This document shows positions 12,828 through 24,618 of a stretch of DNA of 64,000 bases, one piece after another; positions within the stretch are counted from its first letter, which is position 1, and every line of letters starts with the position of its first letter. The stretch lies in the NCBI RefSeq assembly GCF_026151205.1, contig NC_087082.1:17949401-18013400 (forward strand). The letters run 5' to 3'. The translations under genes and the position numbers were made by a program. Below the pieces are notes generated by a model. The model made no database searches, was not told the DNA's origin, and saw only the letters and a program-made list of their open reading frames with translations. Source of the DNA: Bolinopsis microptera (taxonomy: Eukaryota; Ctenophora; Tentaculata; Lobata; Bolinopsidae).

Positions 12828-13071
12828 CGCACCTAAGACAAAATTAAAAAAAAATTTGGGCAAGGAAAAAAGGGGAAATTGGGGGCTTGTAGGGAAATTT
12901 TCGTTTTTTTCCCCATTCCCCGCGAAAAATCACGATTTTCACTTTTATTTGCCGCGACAAATTGCGATTTTCTCAGACCCTCGCGCCCAAATTGACATTT
13001 CCCTTTTAAAATTGAGGCCCAAAGCGCTATTTTCCTTAAAAATCTGGGTCGGGGGCCTTTTATTAGGCGTT
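12826..13071. other. Low-quality looking sequence, no gene
   Basis: Homopolymer-rich sequence with many runs of 4-9 identical bases. It is continuous in style with the error-dense retrotransposon copy that follows. Nothing coding can be supported. Confidence 0.5.
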
Positions 13072-16000
13072 CAAGTTGAGACACAGTTAAAAAAATTTAA
13101 AACTGCGGAGTCCCCTAAAATGCTATACAGCAAAAACAGAAAGCCCCAAACCAAACACTCCCCCTACGATCCAAACCACCCTAAAAACTCTCACTCTCTC
13201 TTTTCAACCCTCATTCCCCACCCTCTTGGGCACAAAAACCTTTCTAACCTATTATGCCCCCCTTAGGGGGTTCCACAAGCCCAAGGGTACATAGTTAGAA
13301 AAAAAAACAGAGAAGCCTTGTTGCCAAATCAAGGACTGAAACAGTGCAGCGAAAAAACGGATATACTTCTCCCTTACAGTCAGCGAGTGACAACTTTTGA
13401 CTGTGTCTTTTGGGGCCTTGCCCACCCCCTTCGCTATTGCACCCGCCGCCCGTATTACTCACATGCCACCCCCGGGGTTTAGTATAAAGTTTTAGCAATT
13501 CACCCAAGATGGGAGAGCTCATTTTGCAATTTGAGTCAACAGAAAACTCAGGGGGCATGGATAAAATCATCAGTTACCAACCTGACACCTTTCGGGCTTT
13601 AATCGCAATAGGGTTTCCGTCGGGCGCCCCAGCATCCCCCCTGGAACCACCATCGACCCGAGAGTCACTTGGGAACCCGTTAGAGCTCAAAAAGGGCGAC
13701 GAGATAATTTTATGGTTTCCTCTAATTTATGTGCTCTAAAGCTCCAACCTTCCTAAACTCCCACCCCTCTTTCTCGATAAAAGTAAATCCCGGAACAGGG
13801 GGCTGGCCTTTTCCCACTGTTCCGTCCCAGCTTCTTCAGCTCTCTTCCTCAAAACCCAATCCCCTCGCAGCTTCTCCAAACTCTGCGATGCGCAACCCTT
13901 TCCCCTAGCTCCAACTTCGACTGCGGCATTAAACGCCCCAAAACCTTTCGCCTGAATCTCACCCTGCAGACCATGTTCGGTCGAGTTTACTCGTGCGATT
14001 CAGCGACCGCTTTTTCAGATGGTACTGTTGCTCCCCCCAAATAACTGTCTTGCCGACCTTGAGAATACACAAGGCCCCGGCCCTCACCGTTTTTTCCCAC
14101 AATTCCGGGGAAACTTAAGTCCCCCTCAAGGTTGACGCACTATCCATCCGATCCCCATCAGGACCCCAAAACCACGACTTCCTTGGGTCGTCTGTACCTG
14201 TTTTTTTTTTTCCCAGCGGGAACAAAATAAATGAATGTCTTCCATTCCCGCCTTGTTCTTATAAGGTTCCTCGGCGACACAAGGAAAACAACCTTTCAGA
14301 GATCTGCTTCAGAAACTTGTCGGCCGCCATCAAACCCTTCCTTGACAAAGGGGCCCACCTACACCACCCAAAAATGTGTAAATGGTGCCCCCCCCTCTCC
14401 TCACATAACTTGCACTCCCCCCTCATTTTTACTCCATTTGGGAAAACCCATAGAGGGGTTAAGGGGGTGCCACCACCCTTTAGCAGAACCCAATAGTGAG
14501 CCCCCAATTTAAAAAGTGTATGCCAGCTAAAAATTTCCGTCTTCATTACGAGCTCCCCTCCACTCCCCCCCCTGCTCGCTCCCCAAGAACCACTTGCACC
14601 TCCCTCTCTTTTTCAATGTTCTCCTTCACTCTCGATACCCCCCTTCTCTTTCCCGACCCACCTCCCCCAAGGGTTTTTTTCCGTCCCCAAAACCGTGCCA
14701 ACCTTTTTTGGGGTTTGCCCCCACCCCCTCGCCCGATTCACAGCCAAAATCTCTTCTGGCCTTTTCCCAGTTCTGTCTAGGCCTCCAAACTCTACCGAAC
14801 GAATTTGGGGGCGGGGATGTTTTAATCAGGTCATCCTTAATGTCGATAAGATTGCAACGTCGCACTTCTTATATTCCTGTATCGTCAAGCTGCTCACCGG
14901 TAAGGCCAACGGGATGTTTGCTGAACAGACAAAGCCCACTCAGAGGTGCCCCACCCCTAACCACTTTCTGAAAAAACGTTGGTTTTCGTTCCCATCGGGT
15001 AATTTTTTGTGAAGGGAATTTCATAGAGGGAAGAGGCCACTTCATTTTGGAAGGACCAGATGTATCCCCGCATTCGGACCCGTAAGGAACTTTCATGGGT
15101 CCCCGAAAAAAATGTTTTAAGGTCGCCCTTTTGGTTAGTCGATGATGATTTGTCATTTCCTTCCACTTTATCCATCTCCCGGGAAATTTTTATCGCTTCC
15201 TGAACATTCGGAACACCTCACCACCAACGCAAACAAAAATCTCTCTCCCCCTCCTCCTCTCCTCCCAATACCTCCCAAACCCCCTCACCCCACTCCCTTT
15301 TCAACCCATGCCTGGTTTGGGGGACTTTAACTTAAATCTGGCCCGCCCCCATACTTCTGAAACACATTGATAACGTTTGCAATCTTCTCACGTGCGGGGG
15401 GTCAGACGTATCGCCCATAAACAGCTTCAATTGTTTTGGGTGTGTCATCCTTATGACTCAATCTTTCGGAATTTTAGACTTTAGGTGTCATGCCCAAGGG
15501 TTTTTCATGCACAAGAAAAAACAAGATGACTGATATCAACACCCCATGAAGATCCTATCCAAACTGCTGCCATTGAGTCAGTTTTTGGGGAGAACCTTCC
15601 GAATCCCCGAAAAACCCCGTAGGATAATTTTTGAAACCTTCTCGGGGACGTTGTAGAAAGGAGGCCCGGGAAATCAAACGGGGGGTACGCTCCGTAAGCG
15701 TTAGGGGTAACCATACACACTCAACCCTTTTCTTACCTTTGCCTCCTTCAAACCCCCCACATGGCACCAAAATGTCCGGCACCCAGGGACCCCGGGACAC
15801 CCCCCTTTGTAAAAGGGGGTTTAAAATACCTTCGAGACAACAAAGCTGGTAAACCTTTTCGCCAGGACGCCAAATAGATTTTTCCCCTTAAATTTTACCC
15901 AGGGAAATGGCGTCCTGAACTGGTGAAAAGTCGCCATCCCCTTGGTGTAACACCCTCGAAATCCTACAATTGTCGGAATTTCTTCAACATATCCGTTCTT

Positions 16001-17282
16001 AGCGGTCCCAAGATTTTGGCAATACCAGACATCTCTTGTACACTGGTACGGGATCCCTTGTTACCGGGCACTCTTCTCCTTCCTTTTTACAACCTCCTCA
16101 ACACTCCTTCTTGGATACCGTTGTGAGGTTCAAAGGCAACAGAGGGTTCAGGAGCACACTCAGGTAGACCCTCAAGGTATACCAGGGGCTGCTGCCGGGC
16201 TGGATCTCCGTATGTTCTGGCCAAGTGATCATCTAGCTCCTCCTTTGAACACTTAAGCTCACCCACTGGACTTGGATTTAGCACTCCCTTGACTGTCTTG
16301 AAAGGGTCGCGTCCAAAATCCCCTCTAACTCTCCTTATCTCTCTCTGCTTCTGTCTCCTTTTCTCAGCCTCCTCAACTTCATCAAACGACCAGCCAACAC
16401 TCTCATAATGCTTCATACCATCCTTCTCTATCTCACTCCTTGCCTTCCTTTTCTTCCTCCTCAACTGCTTCCTCTTTCCAATCAGGCTGTCAATCTCCTC
16501 CCTTCGTCTGTTCTTAAAGCTCATGGACTTCTTTCCACTACCAGCACCTACTTCAACAATACCAAACAACTTGACACCCTCGTCGTACAACTACATCACA
16601 ATGACTCACCATCTTCTCTTGAATGGTTTCCGCTTGAGAACCACTGCAAACTTCTCTACCACACATTCATCAAACCTTACTCCATCGACCATCATTGGAC
16701 GCCGGCCACTTCACCTTGTCTCTTTTGCTAGCAGGTGGTTCGACTGAAATTCTTTTGTCAAGGAGAAGCCCGGATATCTCTAGCACTGTGGTTGTTTTCC
16801 TGGCTAGATACCTCCGTCGAAGTTACAGGCATACTGCAGCCGACGACTCCCCTTCCCAAATGCACTTCATTCGACCCCCGATGGATAAACCCTGCCTTTG
16901 ACTGTGCAAACCGACGTCCACATACCAGATACAACTCTGTCCCTCTCCTGCTTCAACCGTCGAGGACTCTCGACTACCTAAGTTTGTCCTTTTCCGGAGT
17001 ACAGGTAAGTGGAGGGATGCCTACAAAGCCTTTAATTGTTAACCCGGGCAACTCGTCTCTAAATAAAGACACCCGGGCCTTAGAGAAGCAGGAGGGCGTG
17101 GGTACCGATGTAGGCTGAGGTAGCCACTTTTATGACCCCGTCTGACGTCTCTATTGCAGATCCGCCTGCAGGCTCCGACCACTACCCAACCTAAAGACCA
17201 AAACCAGGGCATACTATCTGTCTTATCATATGGGTTCTTACCCCATGGTAAGCTGGCCTATCCAGCAGTATTCCACAAAGCA
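13072..17282 (-). mobile_element. R2-like non-LTR retrotransposon, copy A (error-dense)
   Basis: Its 3' end begins with GTTGAGACACAGTTAA, which recurs at 17283 for copy B, so the two elements lie head to tail on the minus strand. From 13.07 to 15.17 kb it is collinear with copy B but differs by frequent 1-2 nt insertions, deletions and homopolymer expansions. From about 16.1 kb on it reads cleanly. It carries the reverse transcriptase region that the 5'-truncated copy B lacks. The 5' boundary near 17282 is inferred from where copy B starts. Confidence 0.7.
13790..16590 (-). pseudogene. Reverse transcriptase / endonuclease polyprotein remnant of copy A
   Basis: The clean N-terminal piece (16087-16590) is a basic, coiled-coil-like stretch (FKNRRREEIDSLIGKRKQL) followed by KCSKEELDDHLARTYGDPAR and LEGLP. 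That is the linker before the reverse transcriptase in a family of R2-like elements abundant in marine invertebrates. Downstream, the reading frame is broken many times, but family motifs survive in scattered frames: GGCPGVPGC near 15780-15805, SYGVFRGF near 15620, SCAMKNPWA near 15500. The active-site region reads LFMGDTSD at about 15403-15433, where FMDD is expected; the Asp-to-Gly change could be a base error. The C-terminal zinc knuckle and endonuclease parallel those of copy B. It is non-functional as written. Whether the damage is biological or from sequencing is unclear. Confidence 0.7.
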
Positions 17283-19519
17283 GAGTTGAGACACAGTTAA
17301 TAAACTGCGGAGTGACTAAAATGCTATACAGCAAAAACAGAAAGCTCCAACCAAACACTCCACCTACTGATCCTAATCACCCTAACAACTCTCAAGCTCT
17401 CTCTCTTCAACCCTCATTCCCTCACTCCCTCTTGTGCACAAAACCATTCCTAACCTATGTATGTCCCCCATACGGGTTCCACAAGCCCAACGGTACATAG
17501 TTAGACGAAAAACAGAGAAGCCTTGATTGCCAGATCAAGGACTGCATCAGTAGCAGCAGCGAAATACGGATATACCTTCTCCCTTACAGTCAGCGAGCTG
17601 ACAACTATCTGACTGTGTCTTTTAGGCCTTGCCACACCACCTTCGCTATTGCATCCGCTCGCCCGTATTCACTGACACATGCCACACCTGGGTTTAGTAT
17701 GAAGATGTACGCATATTCACCCAAGATGCGGAGATGCCTCAGTTTAGCAAGTTGAGATACAACAGCAAACTCACAGGAGCATGGATCAGAATCATCAGTT
17801 ACCAACCTGACACCGTTTCGGGGCTTTAATCGCAATACGGTTTCCTGTCAGGCGCCCCAGCAGTCCACCCTTGAACCACCATCTGATCCGAGAGTCACTT
17901 GAGGAGACCCGTTAGAGCTCGCAATTGGCGACGAGATAACGTTTATGGTTCCTCTAGATGTTATAGTGAACTCTCAAGCTCCAACCTTCCTGAACTCCCA
18001 CTCCCTCTTTCTCGATAACAAGTAAATCCATCTGGAACAGTGGGCTGCCTCTTTCCCACTGTTCCGTACCAGCTTCTTCAGCTCTCTTCCTCTAAATCCA
18101 ATCCTCCTCGCAGCTCTCTCCAAACTCTGCGCAACCACTCCCCTAGCTCCAACTTCGACTGCGGCATTATAACAGCACCAACCTTTCGCCTGAATCTCAG
18201 CCTGCAGACCACTGTATCGGTCGAGTTTGTACTCGTGCGATTCGGCGATCCGCTCTTCAGATGGTACTGTTAGCTCCACCAAATAACTGTCTTTGCCGAC
18301 CTTGAGAATATCACAAGGTCCGGCCTCAGCCGTGTTTCCACAATCTCACTGGGAAACTTAAGCTGCCCCTCAAGGTCTGACAGCACTATCCAATCCCGAT
18401 ACCCACTCAGGATCCCAAAACCACGACTCTCCTTCCGGTCGTCTGTACCTGCTTTTCTTTTCCCAGCAGGAACAAAATCAATGAACTGTCTTCCATTGCC
18501 GGCCTTGTTCTTATAAGTGTTCACTCGGCGATCACAATGGAAGACAACCTGTTCAGAGATCTGCTTCAGAACCTTGTCGTGCCGCCATCTATACCTTCCT
18601 TGACTAAGGGCCACCTTACACCCAGCCAAAATGTGCTGAATGGTGCCCATCCTCTCCTCACATAACTTGCACTTCCCATCCTCATCTTCACTCCACTTGG
18701 AAACCATAGAGGGGGTTAAGAGGGTGCCGTACACAGCACTTAGCATGAACCCAATAAGTGAGTCACCATACTTAAAAAGTGTATGCCAGCTCAAATCCGT
18801 CTTCATTACGAGCTCTCTCCACTCACCCCACCTGCTCTGCATCTCCAGAGAACCTACTTGCACCTCCCTCTCTCTTTCAATGTTCTCCTTCACTCTCAGC
18901 ATAACCTCCCTCTCCTTTCCCGCTCATCCATCCTCTCCCAAGGTTTTTTCCAGTCACCAAAACCGATGCCAACTCTTTTTTGAGGTTGCGCCATCCCTCG
19001 CACCGATTCACAGACCAAATCTCTTCTGGCCTCTTCCAGTTCTGTCTCAGGCCTCCAAACTCTACCAGAACGAACTTGGGGCTGGACTGCTTTAATCAGG
19101 TCATCCTTAGATGTCTGATAAGATTGCAACAGTCGACACTTCTCTATCTTCCATGTATCTGTCAAGCTGCTCACCGGTAAGGCCACACTGGATGATTGAC
19201 TGAACAGACAAAGACCACTCAGAGTGTGCCCCACCCCTAACCACTTTCTGAGGAAACTGTTGGTATTCTGTTCCCATCTGGTAACTGTTGTGAACGGAAT
19301 ATCATAGATGGCAAGAGGCCACTTCAGTTTTGGAAGGACCATGTACTGATATCCCCAGCACTTCTGGAGTCCAGTAAGGGAACTTTCATCGAGTCTCCGA
19401 AGAAAAGTGTTAAGGTCGACCTTGGTTGAGTCGATGACTGATTTGTCATTTCCTTCCACTCTTATCCATCTCCCAAGGAATTTTATCGGCTTCTCTATAT
19501 AAGTATATAATGAAACCAA
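17283..19519 (-). mobile_element. R2-like non-LTR retrotransposon, copy B (5'-truncated)
   Basis: This copy is cleaner than copy A and stops at about 19519, before the reverse transcriptase catalytic core. That is 5' truncation, typical of target-primed reverse transcription. About 690 bp of 3' non-coding sequence (17283-17973) follows the coding remnant. Confidence 0.75.
17974..19519 (-). pseudogene. RT thumb, zinc knuckle and restriction-like endonuclease remnant of copy B
   Basis: Three overlapping open segments in different frames make one damaged C-terminus. Segment 18896-19519 has KPIKFLGRWIRVEGNDKS, the post-catalytic RT/thumb motif. Segment 18270-18902 has the knuckle CKLCEERMGTIQHILAGC (C-x2-C-x8-H-x4-C) and then RPDLVI, the PD part of a restriction-like endonuclease. 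Segment 17974-18282 continues with VELTVPSEERIAESHEYKL and the AAVEVGARG motif, ending at a stop. Frame breaks near 18900 and 18280 make it non-functional. The endonuclease would nick the target DNA for reverse transcription. The order RT, CCHC, endonuclease is that of R2-type elements, not of APE-type LINEs. Confidence 0.8.
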
Positions 19520-20865
19520 TCACATCCACAGCCTTCCGAATGTATAGGTAAGGACTTCAGAAAACCGAAAAAATGTTTTCAGCTCATAGTCATAATGATC
19601 AAGGTAGCATGAAACATGAACTAAAGTAGTTTCTAGAAAAACTTTGAAAATGTTGACTTAGAAAATGTCTGGTCCCAGTCATTCTTGATACGTACCTTTT
19701 ATCTGAATGCAGAGCTCCCGCTTCCGAGCTCGTATTGCGAAAGGAAGGCCTGCCTTCCGAGATCGCATTACAAAGGGGAACCATCGAGGCTAAAATCGTA
19801 TAGCGAAGGGTAGGACCCTTTTCGAAAACCGAAAAAATATTTCAAAATTTTTTGAAACCTAAATAAAAAAGTTGGCCCTTTTTGGCCCCTTGCCCAGATT
19901 TTATGGGGGGGGCGATGGCCCCCCCCCCCCCCCCCCGCTTCCTACACCCCAGCCTGTACTCCTGATGCAGATGTTTAACCAAATAAATCGACTTTATAGT
20001 GCAGTAAATGTAAAACCTATTATCGAGTGACGGGTAATCACAAAACTGACAGAGCAAAACTCCCAGCGATAAACTAAATATTCCTGATTATGATACGAAT
20101 TAAATGAGTAAAGACCTCAATTTACGAGCTTGGGAAGGAATAACGCGGTCATGTCGTTAGGCCATTATATGATTTAGGTCAGTTAATTCGGACAGCAATA
20201 AATTACTGTGAAACTGAAACATCTGGTAGTGGTATCACGTGAACTATCCTGATATATATCAAAAACCCCCAGGTATCATGATATCAACTACTTTTCCTAG
20301 AATTTCTAAATTAAAAATGCAAATGATCGCACAAATTTGATGGTTCGACTGAAATAAAATCAAGTATTGCTGCGAAATTGAAAGTTTTGATGTCTTAACA
20401 AGTTATTAAGTTATAATTTGACATTTTACATGATTTTACTTAACTGATTTTATGCAAGGAACTTATGTGTATATTTAATAGGACTATAAAAATATTTAAA
20501 ATTTATGTGTTTTTCTGAGATGAGAATCTTATTAAACTTTATAAAGATTTCACTAAAAATCAATATATAATTTCAATACAAGATTCTGAAGAAGCCTATT
20601 CAAACTTACACAAACAATATTTTCCTAAATTAGAGATAATTATTTAAAAAATACGATTTTCATATCAATCACACAAACTTGGCTACAACGTGGCTACAAC
20701 TCGACCAGCTGCTAGCTGCAAACAACAGCAACTGGATCATCTGGTTGCGGGAAATACTAATAACACTATAGTATTATATGATTATAGTGAATTGCACAAG
20801 CTGTTCTGATGGCTCTGTTATTGGGTCGTGACGTCATGGTTGTCAGCAAGTATGCATGAACCTGT
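19520..20865. other. AT-rich intergenic DNA with C-tract
   Basis: No gene is seen. It contains a G7 and C20-type tract near 19903-19937. The stretch near 19590-19660 (GATCAAGGTAGCATGAAACA, then AGAAAAACTT) resembles segments inside the foldback element near 5715-5770 and a stretch near 51000, so a diverged dispersed repeat is present. Confidence 0.5.
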
Positions 20866-21090
20866 CATACTTCAGTAGTCAATAACTACACACCACTACT
20901 ATTCAGTATTCATACTACCTATTCATACGATAGTATAGTTAATAACAGCACACCACTATTATTCATACTACCTATTCATACGATAGTATAGTTAATAACT
21001 GAACCCCACTATTATTCATACTGCATACTGCGTATTCATATTTCATACGATCGTATAGTTAATAACTGCACACCAATATTATTTATGCTA
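20866..21090. repeat. Short tandem repeat, about 55-60 bp units
   Basis: Units containing ATAGTTAATAAC, CACACCACTATTATTCATAC and TATTCATACGATAGT are repeated three to four times with small indels. Confidence 0.7.
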
Positions 21091-22389
21091 CCCAATATGT
21101 TCCTATACGCAAATTTCTTCATTCTTTATATAATTTACACTTTATTTAATTAAAAGCACTGCATCACTACATGTGCCATAAATTACGTTATATTAGCCGG
21201 ATTAACGATAATAACACGACGTGATAAATAGTAATGCGTCTCAGAGTTGATGCAGGTATAGGATGCAAATAAAATCCTTAAATTCATATCATGATCGGCA
21301 AACAATAAACGCATCGGCATATATATACTCTTTGCGATACAGAATAAATAATCGTTTGGCCTTGTAAAGACCAAAATATGCTGCTACCCATATTAGTGGG
21401 ACTATAATGATGCGTGGGCTACTACAATAGTACAATAGTTACAACAGCTACAATATTACAGCTGTATAAAGCCGGTCCTAGCGTGCAGCATACTTAGTGG
21501 AAGTCTAATTTTGGCATTTGTCGAAGGATCTAACCATTTTATTTCACTTATACAAAACTGTATAGTTTTCAAGGGGTTAATCTGGTTTTAGGCGAATCTT
21601 GTTCAGAGATCGCTGTTTCATTACTCTTAGTCAGCTGGTGCAGCCTTTATACATACTTTTATATGTATATATTTACATATGAATTTTGCGAGCTCTTTAA
21701 ATAGAAAAAACTTTTTTTTGGGTTAATTGGTCACGTGTCCATCACTGAAATATATGCATGGCCTTCAAAGTTTTACAACATCAACATGTATAATAATTTG
21801 TATATTGTATACAGTAGGAATTACTTACTGTCACGTAAGTATGATTATACAAAACCTTGGTTATTTAAAAACATGACATGGAAGTACGCAGAGAACGTCA
21901 CAATATAAGTACAACCAGAGCTTTGCGTGTAGCCTAATTGCTAATATTATGTAAAGCTTGGTTTACTCCTAGGACATGTCCTAATTTCATCGTAATAGCA
22001 CGCACATGCCGCCAAAACGTGAACGAAATAAGACGCCTCTGCAGCAGCAGCTGTCCCTATTACTCTATTATATAAGAGCATAAGGAAATGTTGCAGTCTA
22101 AACTTTAACAGCGCTAGAAGTAAGACACATATACCGTACCATGTCTACAAGGTTTAATATTGCACGTGTATTTCAGAGACAACAATTATCTCATTAACTT
22201 TTCAAAAAGTTAACTCTGGCATTGGTTTCCCCTGACAACTATAATAGTTATGCACGAGCAAACAACCGACCCTTATTGTGCACGTGCAAACTGCGGGGTT
22301 TATAAACCAGGTACGCAGCAGAGTGTATCCATATAAAGTATAGACAGATGTTGAGAAGTTTATAAACTAGCTTTAACACCGAGTATACT

Positions 22390-22415
22390 AGTTACTACTA
22401 CGAGTAGTAGTAACT
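22390..22415. repeat. Small perfect hairpin
   Basis: AGTTACTACTA and its reverse complement are separated by 4 nt. A related third stretch, AGTTACTACTACT, follows at about 22427. Confidence 0.6.
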
Positions 22416-23131
22416 GGTGAGGACCAGTTACTACTACTCACACTATTCCTAAGCGAGCAGATCAGCTGCCAGGGGTGTATTTACAACGCTCATCACCGCT
22501 TCGAAAGTGGGGGGCTTATAAAAGTATAAACAACCACAAACCTCGCGTTGACACAAGTAAACGTAACATCCCCGAGATGTTACGATAAAACCTGCAAATC
22601 TCTCGTATACGCCAATTTCAAGACAGTAATCAAAGGCGAGGAGGTACCTGTAACATAACGAATAACCATAACTTGCCGACCAAACATTATGTAGCATTCA
22701 TTAATGGATTGCGATGAGGGTAAAGATCTAGTGATTCCAGTCAGCTGCTCCTACACTCCCTATACAATCCAGTAATATGTCACGTGACACTTGTAGATAA
22801 TCATGCCAGGAGCAGAGGTCCTGAGTGGAGGTCCTCAGCTCTTTCATTCTTCCGGGCTCAGTAAAATCATGAGGCAGGTTGTATAGGCAAAGAGCAAGTT
22901 TTGCAGGTATAGGCAAAGAGCAAGTCTTGTAAATAACGATTGTTGTTGGATTATGAGGCTATCTACGGTGGATCCAATGCAGTATATATAATACCAGGGT
23001 GTATATATTTAGTTTTTTGCTCTAGTTTTATCAGTAGCTTAATACTGTGTGTCATTAGTCTACTCTGTATGACTCTACTACAACAGGGGTCGCCTTGTTT
23101 AATCAGAATAGTTGGCAACTGGGCGCTCTAC

Positions 23132-23228
23132 AGGAACGACAAATGACTACAAATGACTACGAATGACTACAAATGACTACAAATGACTACGAATGACTAC
23201 AAATGACTACAAATGACTACAAATGACT
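23132..23228. repeat. Decamer tandem repeat
   Basis: The unit AAATGACTAC, alternating with GAATGACTAC, repeats nine to ten times without interruption. Confidence 0.9.
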
Positions 23229-24618
23229 CTTAATCTTATCTTGCTACACGAGGAGGCCGCCGATAAGGGGTTGCAACGTGTGTCAACTCTTATCTGAGAG
23301 AGAGAGAGAGAGATCCGAGCATTAAACGCACTTTGATTACATTTGCTATTATTAGTGTATTATCATATATAGACACTATCAGTTTCAAAGGGTTTAGTGG
23401 TGGCCGCATAAATTAATAGTGTGAGTTACAAAAGATCACAACAGCTCATGATAAGGGGTATTAAATGTACTTAAATCAAGAATCAAGTAGGAATAAGTTG
23501 TGTTTTTACTGATGACATCAGTAAAAACATCAGTGATGTCGATAAAGCATAAGGTATACAAGAATTACGCTCGTCGCCCATGTGTTTCCATCGATCGATT
23601 GAAATACTGATAGAAATCTGGTCGAAAAGTACAATGTCTGATTGTAAATCAGGTAAGTTTGAACATAAGTGAGTTAGTAAGAACGTGATGCTCCCTAATA
23701 AATATGAGCTATAATATTAATAAAGGGTGGATATTATCCTGAGGTTTCTGAGAAATTTAAAATCCGGATTGGAATATTATTTATGAGTTGCATAGTTGAC
23801 ATTTTTCTTGGATAGGAATTTGATAGAAATATTTGTAGATCATTAATACGATGTTGTCACATTGAAACGTTGAATAATTCCTTTCCTGATAAGAACCTTT
23901 TCCTTGTCGCATCAAACGGGATCAATAGAAATTTACCCAAGAAAAAATGTCTGAGAAATGGCACAAGAAAACATTTCTGAGAAATGTCATTATAAAACAT
24001 CTGAAATTTGACGTATTCAAATACCAATTTTATCTGTATATCCACAGTTATTCACCATTGATTTGTTTGTCCTTAAATAGATTTTCGATAAGTTTTGGAT
24101 TTAGATTGATTTGATGTATTGGGTCCAAGGAATTGCGGACATAGTTCACCATGCGTTTACCGTGTTTGGGTGCCCATCTTATTTTATAGATAGGGGCAAT
24201 ATTTTGAACGATTCTATTTTATATTAATTTATTGATGTACTCTGTAAAATTTGAAAAGTATTTAATAAAACAAGCCCGGACTGCGATTAACACAACGATA
24301 CCATGATCTGTGGAGCACAAGTGATATATTCTCGTAGTCAATAAAACAATCACGGTCATCATGGTTGTCACCTGTCTCGCCGGAACTGACATGTTTCTTA
24401 ACGGGTGATACTCGTAAAATATTTGTTCCAAATATTTGTTCCAGGACCGTCGACGAGTCCAACTCGGCGCGCGTCCTGGTAGGTTGTAAACCTACAAACA
24501 TGTTTCTCATCACCATGAAACTACAAGACGCTACCTTCCTGCTAAATTGGAGGGATCAAAAAAGATTCAATTTGTTAAAATTGTGTGTATACATATTGTC
24601 TTGTATATACATTACACC

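Larger units (their letters stand above)
21091..24400. other. Intergenic AT-rich DNA
   Basis: I can support no gene or RNA here. Contents are a hairpin at 22390-22415 (AGTTACTACTA pairing with TAGTAGTAACT), a 10-bp tandem repeat at 23132-23228, a short (GA)n run near 23296-23311, and unremarkable unique sequence. Confidence 0.5.

Noticed and set aside
12604-13266. Open frame of about 220 codons across the N gap
   Set aside because: It runs through N and poly-G (polyglycine), then through the noisy retrotransposon 3' region on the wrong strand.
16408-17118. Plus-strand open frames opposite the R2-like element
   Set aside because: They are shadows of the minus-strand coding region and show no known motif.
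23132-23228. CRISPR-like regular repeats
   Set aside because: The decamer has no spacers. It is a simple tandem repeat in a eukaryotic genome.
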